From Lutraria lutraria (lineage: Eukaryota; Mollusca; Bivalvia; Venerida; Mactridae), in NCBI GenBank assembly GCA_964023205.1, contig OZ026833.1, positions 29,042,830 to 29,106,829 on the forward strand: DNA of 64,000 nucleotides, in the 5' to 3' direction. A program made the translations under genes and the position numbers. This document shows positions 38,701 to 48,943 of the stretch, piece by piece; within the stretch, counting starts at the first letter, position 1; each line of letters starts with the position of its first letter. Below the pieces are notes generated by a model. It saw only the letters and a list, made by a program, of their open reading frames with translations, was not told where the DNA came from and ran no database searches.

Positions 38701-40458
38701 AATAAACATGATCATTTTAAATTATTTGTTTCTTTATTGTTTGAGTTTTATGGCAACTGACAATTTGTTCTATTTAGATCCGTTCAAATGTTTGCCTAAA
38801 AACAGATCCGAAATATATGATTCCACAAGAAGAAAGGGGATCATTGAAGGATGCTGAAGTTAATTATGTGTAAGTAATACTATTACAATGTCATTATTTA
38901 CTATGAAAGAGTTTCAAAACTGAATACAAAACATTTAAACAGATTTGTCAATTTTAAAAGCAATGGTTTAATACATAGGTCTGTGACTTATATAACAAGT
39001 CCACAGTCTGTGAAATTAAGGTTTGAAAAGTGATTGTCCATACCAAAATTCTGGTTGTCAAAATAGAAAACTGGTTTTCATGAAGAACTGGACAGCCGCT
39101 AATTTCACAGACTTCCATTAATATGTTTTTGTAATATGAGAGGTGATTAGTAAGTAAATATTTTTATTTGATGATTAACTGATGATTGCCATAATGGTTA
39201 ACTTACTGCATGATCATGATACTTAGGACGGCTTGAATAAAACTTCAATATTTTGATAATTTTACCATTCATAATCATAACCGTATTGCTTAGGACCGTA
39301 TCTTTATATTGTCTCATTTTCGTGTTACTTTTTTTGCAGGAAGAAGTTTCAAAGTTTTCAGGACAGAAGAATAAAGATAAGTAGTGAGGATAAGTCACAC
39401 CTTAAAAAGGCTAGAAAAGATGGCACATTACATGAGAGTATGCTGGATAGGTGAGACATTAGCTAGATCATAATGGGATGCTGCCCTTGTTCTGATTACA
39501 CAACCCGAGGGACATAGTTATACAAATCTCTATAGGAAGAAAACCGCCTTTTGAAGACTTATTTTGATATTCAATTGAAGACATTATTTTGCATTGCATT
39601 TAGAAATGCATGTTACAATTTTTGAAAATGGTTGTTAGAGATTCAAAATAAGACATGACAGTCATGTTTCTGTATGCTTTAAGTTAATGTGAAACACAAT
39701 GCCCCGCCAGTGACCTACTGACCTTAAAGTGCATGGGTCCTGTAGAGGTTGTCATGGGGAACCAACACATGAAATTTGATGACTGTAGGTGGAAGCGGCA
39801 AGGTTAAAGTTTTGCACTGACAGACAGGCCAAAAACATGAAAATGGCAAATTTTGTTATTCTGTGAAGGGATAATTTTCCAAAAATGTGGTTTGACCGTA
39901 TTGTATATATATACAATATTAAATGATCTAAGTATGTTACATGAGTTGTCTCCTATAAAAAATAATGGAAATTACTTAATGATACAGACATTTATTTGCT
40001 GCTTTTCATGATACTGAAAGTACTCATGGAAACTGAACTTACATAGACTACTTACACAGCAACATGAATCGGGAACTAGATTAACAATTGCATGGCAGAT
40101 GTAGATAAATGTAGAACTTAGGTCTGCATAATATTCATGCGCGGTGAGTGAGTGACAGCTAAGGAAAGCTGAACAATTGTTAAGTTTCCAAAAATGAGTT
40201 TTCTTAATTCTTTAGGGTAGCTTTAAGGTTATGTTTAAGCTGTTATGTGAAAGAATAATGTAAGTGCTACTACGTTTAAAAGTACAGGTAATGTTGGTAC
40301 AAGTTACCGTTTCTCAGAATTATCAGGATTTGTTTCCTGGGCTGTATGGGTTTTTTGATCCTCTCATTAAAAATATGTTATTTTATCCAGATTTAACTTA
40401 TTTACCAATTTTCTATTCCAGGAGAGAGAAAATGAAAGCTGATCGTTATTGTAAATAG
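35790..40458 (+). CDS. FRG1: FRG1 homologue (FSHD region gene 1 protein), complete, 8 coding exons
   Basis: Coding exons: 35790-35854, 36302-36393, 36806-36928, 37483-37649, 38036-38140, 38778-38869, 39340-39450 and 40422-40458. All introns are GT-AG and phases match throughout, giving 792 nt and 263 residues (human protein: 258). The start [17 protein letters not shown] parallels the FRG1 N-terminus. A Lys-rich nuclear signal follows (KKSKKRK, about residues 22-31). The beta-trefoil (fascin-like) body starts at GWWAVSKFG (about residue 54) and includes [30 protein letters not shown] and GKMAL. The C-terminus carries [22 protein letters not shown] and the terminal KADRYCK, which is near-identical to vertebrate FRG1. 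In vertebrates FRG1 is a nuclear/nucleolar protein that binds RNA and F-actin and associates with spliceosomes. No frameshift or stop is seen, so I regard it as functional. Introns 2, 3 and 5 hold SINE copies and intron 7 a dispersed repeat. The upstream 5' UTR and the polyadenylation site cannot be placed. Confidence 0.97.
36499..36680 (+). repeat. tRNA-derived SINE-like copy in FRG1 intron 2
   Basis: The head has a tRNA A-box-like stretch, TTAGCTCAGTTC, then GGTAGAGCATCTGACTTGCA like a D-arm and anticodon arm. The body continues to GGGTATGGGTCATATTCCC and an A-rich end. The B box is degraded, so this is an old copy and not a working tRNA gene. Confidence 0.55.
36971..37190 (+). repeat. tRNA-derived SINE copy in FRG1 intron 3
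   Basis: A B-box-like GCGAGTTTGAATCCCTC follows a shortened head (CCTCCGTGGTC). The body has TTGGAAAGTTGCCAAATGAC and GGCTGTTGGTGCA, ending in ATTAATGAAAAAAAA. The same body and tail occur at 61811-62070, so the two are members of one family. A 79-codon open frame beginning in FRG1 exon 3 runs through this SINE and is not a gene. Confidence 0.7.
38400..38490 (-). repeat. tRNA-derived SINE head in FRG1 intron 5
   Basis: Read on the minus strand it has GGTTAGTGTGCTGAACTTGC, like a tRNA D-arm and anticodon region, then GGTTTGAATCTCGG, like a B box. The intron 5' to it shows no clear body, so the element may be partial. Confidence 0.6.
40018..40170 (+). repeat. Dispersed repeat R3, copy 1 (FRG1 intron 7)
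   Basis: Begins AAGTACTCATGGAAACTGAA, then TTACATAGACT, CATGAATCGGGAACTAG, ACAATTGCATGGCAGATG and GTCTGCATAATATTCATG. Related copies occur at 46381-46535 (minus) and 52146-52290 (plus). No coding potential or tRNA-like head is seen; the class is unknown. Confidence 0.65.
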
Positions 40459-41524
40459 CCGAGTGAATTAGTGTCTTGTCTTAAGGATATACTATACATG
40501 TACAGAGAGACTTGAGGGTCAAGAATACAACCTTTATAATGAATGAAATTTTAACTGGGAATATATTTGACACGTGCATGTTCTCAATAACAACCGGCTT
40601 AAGGCTGATTTAGGGCCATTCAGAAAGTTTTTAAAATATTGCTGGAAAAATGCCTGGACCCCCCCCCCCCCCCTGTCTCCTAGCTGGCCTGTAAGTCTAG
40701 CTTTTGGGCCTGTTGGCCACAAATTTATTGAGAACCCTGTGTGATATGTGGATTTGAAAGTATATGAACATAAAAATAATGAAATGCTGAACATATTTTA
40801 CCTCAAACCTATCTCCTGATTGTTGTTAAACAATCTAACTTTCGATGTTCAGAGTGAAATTTCTGCCCACTGTCTTGGGCTTTTATGTCTGTTATGATCT
40901 ACAGTAGAGCCTTAATGTTACGAAATTAATGGAACCAAACTTTTTTTCGAAATTCCATGGTTTCAGAGTGTCCATGGTATGTTGTCACTCATTATGAGTA
41001 TGACAAAAATCAGGACTATTTCTTTTTGGATAATACCTGATGTTTGGGCAGTCCTTTTCTGAGAAATGGGCTCTATTGTATTTGGAATTTGGTCAAATGA
41101 TTGCTATCATAACACTGCCTGCAACATACCTCACCTATTGGATACCCAGACCAAATATAAGTGTAGGATCAAAGAAGCGTGAGTATGACATATGTGATCA
41201 TGAACCAGTCTGAAAAATAGTGACAAAACTTATATGAAAATACACGTTTTGTGACTGATTGAATACTGAGTATGGAAACGAATTTTTCAAAATTGACAAT
41301 GTAAATACAATCCTCATATTGTCCCAATGGATATACATGTATGTTGTAATGTTGGTTTTATTTTTTCATATTTGTGTATGACATTCATCTTTAAAATAAA
41401 TATTCTACAACTTGTCATTTTAAAACTGCTTGTTTGTTTTTTCACACTCTGACATTATTGATACCACCTTAATCTGGGTTTAACATAGATAATTTATTTG
41501 TTAGTAATGTGCAGTCTTGAAGTA
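40459..41524. other. FRG1 3' flank, no gene recognised
   Basis: Contains the presumed FRG1 3' UTR, but I cannot choose a polyadenylation signal; an AATAAA occurs near 41395. A run of 15 C lies at 40659-40673. The open frame on the minus strand at 40534-40794 crosses this run and has no recognisable features. Confidence 0.5.
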
Positions 41525-41680
41525 CAGTTAAATCTGTGAACAAAGGCCACCCTTGGGAAAGACATAATCAGGTGGCATTTATTCAGAGGTCTTTTTTTTG
41601 TTCTAAATAAAAATGACGTTTTTTAAAGAATGATCATTACTCACAGGGTGGTCTTTATTTGGAGTTATATCTGAAGAGAA
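41525..41680 (+). repeat. MITE family M2, copy with degraded right end
   Basis: Begins at TA-CAGTTAAATCTGTGAAC, followed by AAAGGCCACCCTTGGGAAAG. It shares the interior with the copies at 43483 and 55243, including GGTGGCATTTATTCAGAGG. The right terminal repeat is not recognisable. Confidence 0.6.
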
Positions 41681-43482
41681 AGTAATATATGACACAAACA
41701 CTTCCCATCATTCAACAGTTACTCAAACTACCTTTGAAAAATGTTCTTTAGAATAAATTAACCATTCTGCAAAAATTTAACTGACACTGTTTGTTTTTTA
41801 CACTCTTTGCCTCCAAAGTATCATCTAGAACTTATACAAGATAATATTTACCAAAATTTCTATAATTTGGGCAGAGTACATACTTATTATAAACTTGGTT
41901 CATTGGGTTCTTTTGTTTAATTAAGACTGTTTTGGGGGTATAAATATGATATGTATAAACTTATGTTAGTATCGTAAGTATTTGTTCCGGTTCCAATCAC
42001 ATAGCACAATGACAGACTAAACTTTTCATTCAATAAAAGTCATCACTCAGTGTACAAAAATACATGAATTCATGCATAGAAACTGATGAACACTGAACAT
42101 ATCTGTTCTTGGAAAATTCATATGTTTGCATGACATAAGTAAATATCTGGCATGAAAACATTGATATGCAGAACTCATTACAAATTATCAACAATTTGGC
42201 ACCAAACATGCATACTGGTACATTAAGATACTGGTACATATCAAACATCAAGCTATGGTAGAATAAGGCCTTTTCAATGGTATTTTTTTTATTGAGATCT
42301 GAGACAGGACTGAGTACTATCAGTTACCATAATTACTGACTTTTTTTCATTAGACTTAATGTATACATTATAAATTAATTTTATTTCTTTCATGATAATC
42401 TCATTGGACCCAATGCTTCAAATACTTATAGCTACACCTCTGGATATAAGTATAAACATTGTTTTGCCTCGATTCATCACTTTGGTATTTCACCTACTAA
42501 TCCCCTGTCAATGGTACAAGACGGCAGCATATATGGCAGGCATTGATTCTGTATGGTTTAACTTAATAAAGGTAATGTTTCACAGCTGTTGCACTTTATT
42601 TTATCACTTTGTATTGCAACAGTGTATCAGAATGTGATATATGCTGATATCATGTAGTATAAGATAGTACATTATGTTATCGACCGTGAGATAGGGTGAC
42701 ACACATCCATAGTATTGATCAGGAGATAACACATAAAAGGCCACATGTTAATTTGTTGATATCCATGTATATAATTAATGTGGATTTAGCTTCTGTGTGT
42801 ACAGTATTCATTGGTGTTTGGAAATAATTTGATACATTTCGTTTAATTTTTCTATTTCGATGTGTTAAATTATTCAAAGTATAGAATGGATACTAGGAAG
42901 ATGAGAGCAACATCATTCTTATGTAAGCAGTACAATTTTTTTGTATAATTTGTCTTAATTGTTTACAAGTCAAAGTGCATGAGGGGAGGTAATAGAAATG
43001 TTTTGCACTAAAACATACTTGTTAGATTACCTCCCTTAACAGAGAGCAAGTATCATCAGTGCAACTACTGTATGTAAATTTCATACTTTGTGTAATGATA
43101 GTTGCAAATCTATATGATGAAGTTTTGGGTTGGCAAGGAATCATTTGGTATTCATGAAAGCATGACCAGGACACTCCTTATGAAAGAATAAACTAAATAA
43201 AAATCAAACATTTGAATATTTTGTCACTTGAGCATTGGAAAAATTTTAATGGTTCAACTTTTGTTGTTTCCATTTCATTGCTTTTGTGTAGGCTCCTTGT
43301 ATCTATAATTTTTTATCCAAAAACAAAATTTTCTGTTTTAAAAATTATCTTACTGTTCAGGTTCCCTAACTCTGATATTCATTGACTGTAATTATCTCCC
43401 TTTAGTCACTTAAGTTATTTAAACAAATATTTTTAAACTTTGCGTTATGGTGATAAATGTAAACGTCTGAGTGATTTTTATC
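41681..43482. other. Intergenic, no gene recognised
   Basis: AT-rich DNA. The short open frames at 42030-42251 and 42392-42637 have no domain, no plausible splice context and no codon pattern that I would trust. A small imperfect inverted repeat (GGGAGGTAAT near 42985 against ATTACCTCCC near 43027) may be a remnant hairpin element. Confidence 0.5.
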
Positions 43483-43656
43483 CAGTGAAACCTGTGAAGA
43501 AAGGCCACTTTGGGAAAGACAAAATGTGGCCTTTATTGACAGGTAGCCTTTATTCTGAGGTAATTTTGTTCTTGATAATTACTGACAGTTTTTAAAAGAA
43601 AGGCCTTTATATACAGAGTCTTCATTTGGAGGTGGTCACTAACACAGGTTTGACTG
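43483..43656 (+). repeat. MITE family M2, near-complete copy of 174 bp
   Basis: The termini CAGTGAAACCTGTG and CACAGGTTTGACTG are inverted repeats with one mismatch, and TA follows the right end. The interior has AAAGGCCACTTTGGGAAAGA. The form (CAGT ends, TA target) fits a Tc1/mariner-derived MITE. Confidence 0.75.
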
Positions 43657-43738
43657 TATGTGTAATGTATACTTGACTGATGATTGTATAAACTTATCAT
43701 TGTTTTTTGCTTTGTGATTATTTTATTATTATTTCAGA

Positions 43739-43876
43739 ACATGCACTATCAGTTTATGGAGGACTATGAATGCTTCAATGCATAACTCATACACATAAAG
43801 TTTTAACATAAACAAAGAAACACCATGAAGATGGCATCTGGTTGTCCTGACTGTCGATTAACTAAAGCACGCGTGG
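43739..43876 (+). CDS. Candidate 5' exon of an unidentified gene
   Basis: An acceptor-like TTATTTCAG precedes 43739 and a donor GTGAGA follows 43876. The exon has an upstream ATG frame (43740; MHYQFMEDYECFNA then stop) and, further on, ATGAAGATGG in a good initiation context. The second frame reads MKMASGCPDCRLTKARV up to the donor. I do not recognise the protein; the CPDC pair could be part of a metal site. If real, the following intron is long, as I could find no convincing downstream exon in the window. Alternatively, the first frame could be the last coding exon of some transcript. Both readings are tentative. Confidence 0.3.
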
Positions 43877-44879
43877 TGAGAAATTTTATATTTTATTTCT
43901 TGTTGTTGGTTTTTATAATTCTTCAGCCATCCAGACAAATGATGTATTTGCGTAAATACGCATTAGTTTTCCCGATATATGCATAAAAATATTTCAAGAG
44001 CATACCGATACACACATTAAATCCCGGATACGCATTTTACTGGATTAAAATGCGTAACTATCAAATTAAAATGTAGTATCTGTGACTAGTGATTTAATTG
44101 AACATATTGAATAAGTCAAAGATATTGCATATAAGCTACATGTACATTCTTCACTGGATGCAAAACAAGTTCATGAAAATGATGTACACATTAAATATAG
44201 AAGAACACAATATAACAAAGTGGATACCCTTTAGAGTGGTTCATGATTGACATTACCCTTCAAGAATTTGAAATACCCTCACAAACAAATTTAAGGGGTG
44301 AAATACCTGACCTGCTTGAAGAAAGCAGAGGATGAAATACCCCTTGCCCAAATATTTATCTGGAGCCCTGCTTACAGGTGATTTTCACAAAATGTTTTAT
44401 GTGAATGATAATAATATTCAAATCAACTGCAAATGTTTTATCAGACACCCAGTACGGTTGCCAAAATGAACTATCAGACATCAATAAGTTACAATAACTT
44501 TTGAGATTTTTTTTGTCATTTGGCTGTAAATTAGAAATAAACACTCATCTATTTTTAAGAAACCTTTCAGGTTTTTTTTCAGTTTAAATTTCTTTCCCTG
44601 ATTTCTAGCTTCATGTGCTTAGTGTCACATTGTTTCCAGTTTGGTGGCATTAATTTTATCATGGAGTTAAGTACCAGATATATCATTTTAACAAAAGAAT
44701 TTAATCCCTTATAAAATAAATATTGACCTAAGACACAATATTAAAGCTTATTTGATAATTGAAAGTTAAGGATATGGTATTGGTAACACGACTTAATGTT
44801 AGAGTCATACCATAATGTTCCTGATAATCTTTTTTTGCTGAAGTTTCATGTGGCACCAACCACCAGAGTCCAATATGAT
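43877..44879. other. No gene recognised; possible first intron
   Basis: AT-rich sequence without clear repeats or exons. The minus-strand frame at 44356-44544 has no protein-like features. Confidence 0.45.
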
Positions 44880-45062
44880 GACTTTTCAAGATTTAACTGT
44901 AGAGTAAGACCCCAGTCTTACACTTGGATAGTACTACTGTCCTTCTGTTAACTGGCTGGATAGTTCTAAAATGTGAAGTTTGGTCCCTGAGGGATTTGAA
45001 CTCCGGTGAGGGTCTAGTGATTACTAGTCAGAGACCTTCACCACTTGACCATAGAGGCCTGG
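44880..45062 (-). repeat. SINE copy, family S1 (minus strand)
   Basis: On the minus strand the head reads GCCTCTATGGTCAAGTGG, GTCTCTGACTAGTAATCAC and then the B-box-like GGAGTTCAAATCCCTCAGGG, with the body following. The same head occurs at 46548-46800 and 47200-47430. The 66-codon plus-strand frame over this segment is a by-product. Confidence 0.7.
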
Positions 45063-46380
45063 CACATTTAGGTAAAAAGATATTCAGGTCAAATGAACAT
45101 CTTGCTTACCATTCATATTTCTGATTTCCAGTTGCTTCATTTATTTTTAAAGGACTAAATATATACAAAAACATGTACAATATTTCCATTCTTAGACAGT
45201 ACAGTCATTTAGCTAACATGTTGAAGATAAGGGGTTATTTTAAGGATATATACGGTATTTAAATTTTAATAATTTTACCTACAGTCAATAGAATTTCAGA
45301 AAAAATAAAGAGTCACATGTAATCATTATAGAATGAGATTATTGTAGTTTATGTAGAAATATCTGTAATGCTAAACATTGGCGTTCATTTCATTATTTGA
45401 GGTAAATTTTTCATTTTCCATATTTTTTAATGTTTGTATTATTAATTCAGAAATAATGAAGTTTTATTATATACAAATAATGAGGTTTTAATTTATAATG
45501 ACTTCTGAGATTGGTACCCAACCCTCTCCCACGTGTGATATTGTTCCTTCAGGGTTAATATTGTTTTGATCTCTTGATTGTTATATGACTACAGAACTGA
45601 CACTTTCATCTGTCTTCAATCATTTCCCAATGGGCTCGCAGAAGAACCTATTCCTCTAGTATAGTTTTTTTTTTGTACCGGTATGCGTTATTTCTCTGAT
45701 AAGTGACAATTACTATAAAATTCAGTCTTTCATAGGCGACACAAATGTGCAACATCTCCAGGATCTATTGTAGAGAACTTACTGGTACATATTTCTGTAT
45801 AGATGAGCCATGGCTCAAGTCATTTAATGAAGTACCATATCTGTTCTGTTCTGCTCTGTTCTGTGCACTGTTCGGAAATCAAAGCTCTTAATAAAGAGGG
45901 CATAATGATTCTCCTGTCCTTTAATTAATTGGATTACAGAGTTGGGAATGCTGTACTTACACAGTGGATAGCATGATTTTAACAAATCTGTAGAATAAAG
46001 AATTGTTATGTTGTGAGGAACTCAAAGAATGAAATATTTACCAGTAAACTGTTGAAAATTTGCTCTTTACATAGAGTGGACATGATTGAAATAGTACTTA
46101 GCCAAACTTATAAGGTTTTGTTCATTCCCATATTCGTCCAAGTGTTTGCCACTGTGATACATTTTATGTTTGTTAACAATAGACTGAGATTTAAGATTAC
46201 TATCTGGATTTTGTGTACTTTTTGTGGTTGTTAAGCTGAATGTATAGAGTGTAGTTCGTGTTAGATTTGTCCAGTATCTTCCATTATTTACTGATTATGA
46301 ATATTATGGTGTCAAGTATTTGTTCAAATGCTTATGAAATAAATAGTTAACTTTCAACTCCATGTTAACCTTTTATTAGA
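45063..46380. other. No gene recognised
   Basis: AT-rich DNA. A short CTGTT-rich stretch (about 45841-45868) is the only local simple repeat. The 73-codon frame at 46013-46234 has no recognisable domain. Confidence 0.45.
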
Positions 46381-46535
46381 AACTGAACTTTCCATAGCCG
46401 TCACCCGCTTGGCACGCATGAATTTACATGCAGAATACATTTTTCTGCATCTGCCATGCAGTTGTTAAACTAATTCTCATTCCATGTTGCAGTCTAAGTC
46501 TACATAAGTTCAGTTTACATGAGTACTTTTAGTAC
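46381..46535 (-). repeat. Dispersed repeat R3, copy 2
   Basis: The minus-strand sequence begins GTACTCATGTAAACTGAAC and continues TTATGTAGACTTAGAC, CATGGAATGAGAATTAG and CAACTGCATGGCAGATG, matching copies 1 and 3. Its end here (GCGTGCCAAGCGGGTGACGG) extends past the part shared with copy 3. Confidence 0.6.
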
Positions 46536-46547
46536 TTTAATTAGAGT

Positions 46548-46800
46548 TAACTCAGGGTTTCCCTCCAGTCCTGTTTTTTTCTGCTGGAATTTAAAGTCAC
46601 TCCAACAGTCAGGTTAACAATGGAGGAAAATGCCAGTAGTACACCTGGGTAGAACCTCAGACCTTCCAAATACTAGCTGAGCAGCTTCCTCTGATGCAAA
46701 ATTTGGTCCTAGGAGGGATTGAACTCACATGGGTGAGTGGCTAGTGATTACTGGTTAGAGACCACAACCACATGACCATGGAGGCCTCTCCCTCCATGGT
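46548..46800 (-). repeat. SINE copy, family S1, about full length
   Basis: The minus-strand head has GGCCTCCATGGTCATGTGG, CTAACCAGTAATCACTAGCC and GTGAGTTCAATCCCTCCTAG. The body has GAGGAAGCTGCTCAGCTAG and GGTTCTACCCAGGTG, and the end has CAGTCAGGTTAAC-like sequence in reverse. This is the best reference for the family in the window. Confidence 0.75.
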
Positions 46801-47199
46801 TATAGCCATCTTTCATTAACAACACAAACATGCATATTTTGTACTTATGTTATTTAAACTATCTCATGGAGTGAAAGGAAGTGTATAATAAGATACTAAT
46901 GTATTTCTTTGGTCATCATACTGTATACAAAATATCACTGTCACCTGATATGTCATCTTATATTAATGGTCAGTTTGACCACCAAATTCTTACGAAAATG
47001 GTGAATGAGTGATTTCGACCATGATAGTAAAATTCTTTTCTAAAATCAAAGACTAGTGTATTAATAACTTGATTGTAGGTTTGTTATCACTGAGTAAACA
47101 ATGTTTAATGTCTATTTAATTACATTATCTAATCTACTCTTATATTAATTCACTAAACATTGTCTTATCAAATTTCTCACAGTTGAGCCTTTTTTTTGT

Positions 47200-47430
47200 T
47201 ACTGGGGTTTATTATCTTACCAACAGCCAGTGTCATTTGGAGGCTCTTACAGAGTTAACATTGGAGGAAGCCCTCAGGCCAACATCTGGGTAGAACCACT
47301 GAGCTTACGTCGGCTAGCTGATTAGCTTCTTCACAGGTGAACTTTGGTCTTGTGAGGGATTCTAGCTCACAGTGGTGAGGGGCTGGTAATTACTAGTCAG
47401 AGAGCATAACCCTTTATACAAGGAGACCCC
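47200..47430 (-). repeat. SINE copy, family S1
   Basis: Same order as the copy at 46548: GGGGTCTCCTTGTATAAAGG in the head, then TAGTAATTACCAGCCCCTC, GTGAGCTAGAATCCCTC, GAAGAAGCTAATCAGCTAGC and GGTTCTACCCAGATGTTGG. The differences are many, so the copies are old. Confidence 0.7.
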
Positions 47431-48302
47431 TACTGATGAGCCTGGTTTTGTATTAGGCCTCCCAAGGTAGAAAAGAAGAATGTCATTAAGCACTGAGTTA
47501 CGCCCACTTGTTTGTCTGTTATATCAATAAATGTATGCTACTGTAGTCAGTAACCTTTATTCAGAGGTGGCTTAGTTAACTCTTGTTTAACTGTACATTG
47601 TACTTCTATATTATGTTAAAAAAAGTACAAGAAAACCCTCAGAGTTTAAGTGTACCTATATATATTATCTGCTCTATAGATTGTATGATAATTTAATGCA
47701 TTAAGCTGTATTTATCTATTATTTTGGTGAAATGAAAGCCCAAAAAAGTATGGCCATGATTAAAGCGCTTTATGTTTTCACATCTACTGTCTGATCACAA
47801 ATGAATAAAAGTGAAGTAATGTATCGTAGATTATGTTAAGACATAAACCATAGGGTCATCGTCAGTACAATGATGATGGTAATCATATCGTTGACATTGT
47901 AAACACTTGTACTACCTGTCGTGGGCCTTAGTTTTAAAACGTTACCGTTTGAAGAATTGGACAAACAGTATGCATTGATATCTGACATCCGGTGAAAGGC
48001 TGTTCACATTTATCTGCTCTGTTTGGCTTTACTTAATTATTCTTCATATTGTACTGAAAGCTTTGGAATTAAGTACAACAGTGGTACAACAGTTTTGGAA
48101 TAGAATCTTCACATTTCTACTTTCCAAATGGTTAATATGAGATAACTTTGTGCCTGTGGATTTCTACTTACATTGTATTATATATTTTGTAATTATTTCC
48201 AAATGTGAGTATATTACAAGTTAATATTTTGTGTTACACTTTAATAATTGATTTTCATTTTACTGTATTTTATAGTGTAGTATGTATATCACAGTACATG
48301 TA
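47431..48302. other. No gene recognised
   Basis: Contains a diverged stretch near 47535-47600 (AACCTTTATTCAGAGGTGGC, then TTTAACTGTA) that looks like the right half of a MITE family M2 copy. Otherwise I see no structure. Confidence 0.4.
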
Positions 48303-48478
48303 CAATACAACCTCTGTAGAGCAACACCCTGTGGGAGCTGCAAATGTTGGTCATTGTTTAGAGGTTGTTGCTCTACAGAGGTTAAATTTATAGTATATAT
48401 CAGATTAGGAAAATTTTGAAGGTGTTGTCATAGAGAGGTTGTTGCTCTACAGAGGGCCGCTGTGGAGAGGTTATACTG
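48303..48478. repeat. MITE family M1, copy 1, 176 bp
   Basis: Flanked by TA on both sides (48301-48302 and 48479-48480). The ends CAATACAACCTCT and AGAGGTTATACTG are inverted repeats with a few mismatches. It aligns over its full length with 63801-63976, which is also 176 bp, including GAGCAACACCCTGTG, GAGCTGCAAAT and GAGGTTGTTGCTCTA. The TA target and CAGT-type end (in the second copy) fit a Tc1/mariner-derived MITE. Confidence 0.85.
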
Positions 48479-48696
48479 TATATCATAGTTTAATATGAAT
48501 TTCTTTCATATTCAAGTTTTATCTTCACAATAATAATACTAAATTAAAAACTGATTTATTCACTATTAGAATTTTACATTGGACTGTTATAAAACATAAG
48601 ACTGATAATACTAATGAGTAAGTACTTGTTTAGTGTCAGAATTAAGTTGCAATTTAATCTGACTTAACAGTCACCTGTGTACAGATGCTATCTACC

Positions 48697-48943
48697 CACC
48701 TCTGTGGTTGAGTGGTTAAGGTTGCTGACTTCAAATTACTGTAACCTCTCACTGATGGAGGGTCGTGGGTTTGAGCCCCGATACCGACTGTGACTCTTAA
48801 TGTGAGAAAGTAGACAGTTGCTTACGGAGGATGGGATTCTAGTACTGGTTCTTCCCAGGAATGATGCTTAGATGAACAGTCCACATATGACTCTGACCGT
48901 TGAAAAGGGGCATAAAACCCAATGAAACAAAACTATCTGTGAT
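48697..48943 (+). repeat. SINE copy with class II tRNA-like head
   Basis: The head reads CTCTGTGGTTGAGTGGTTAA, like the A box of a Leu/Ser-type tRNA, and then GGGTCGTGGGTTTGAGCCCC, like a B box. The body includes GGATGGGATTCTAGTACTGG and the tail GGGGCATAAAACCCAATGAA, then an A-rich end. The long gap between the two boxes fits a variable arm. It is a different family from S1. Confidence 0.8.
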
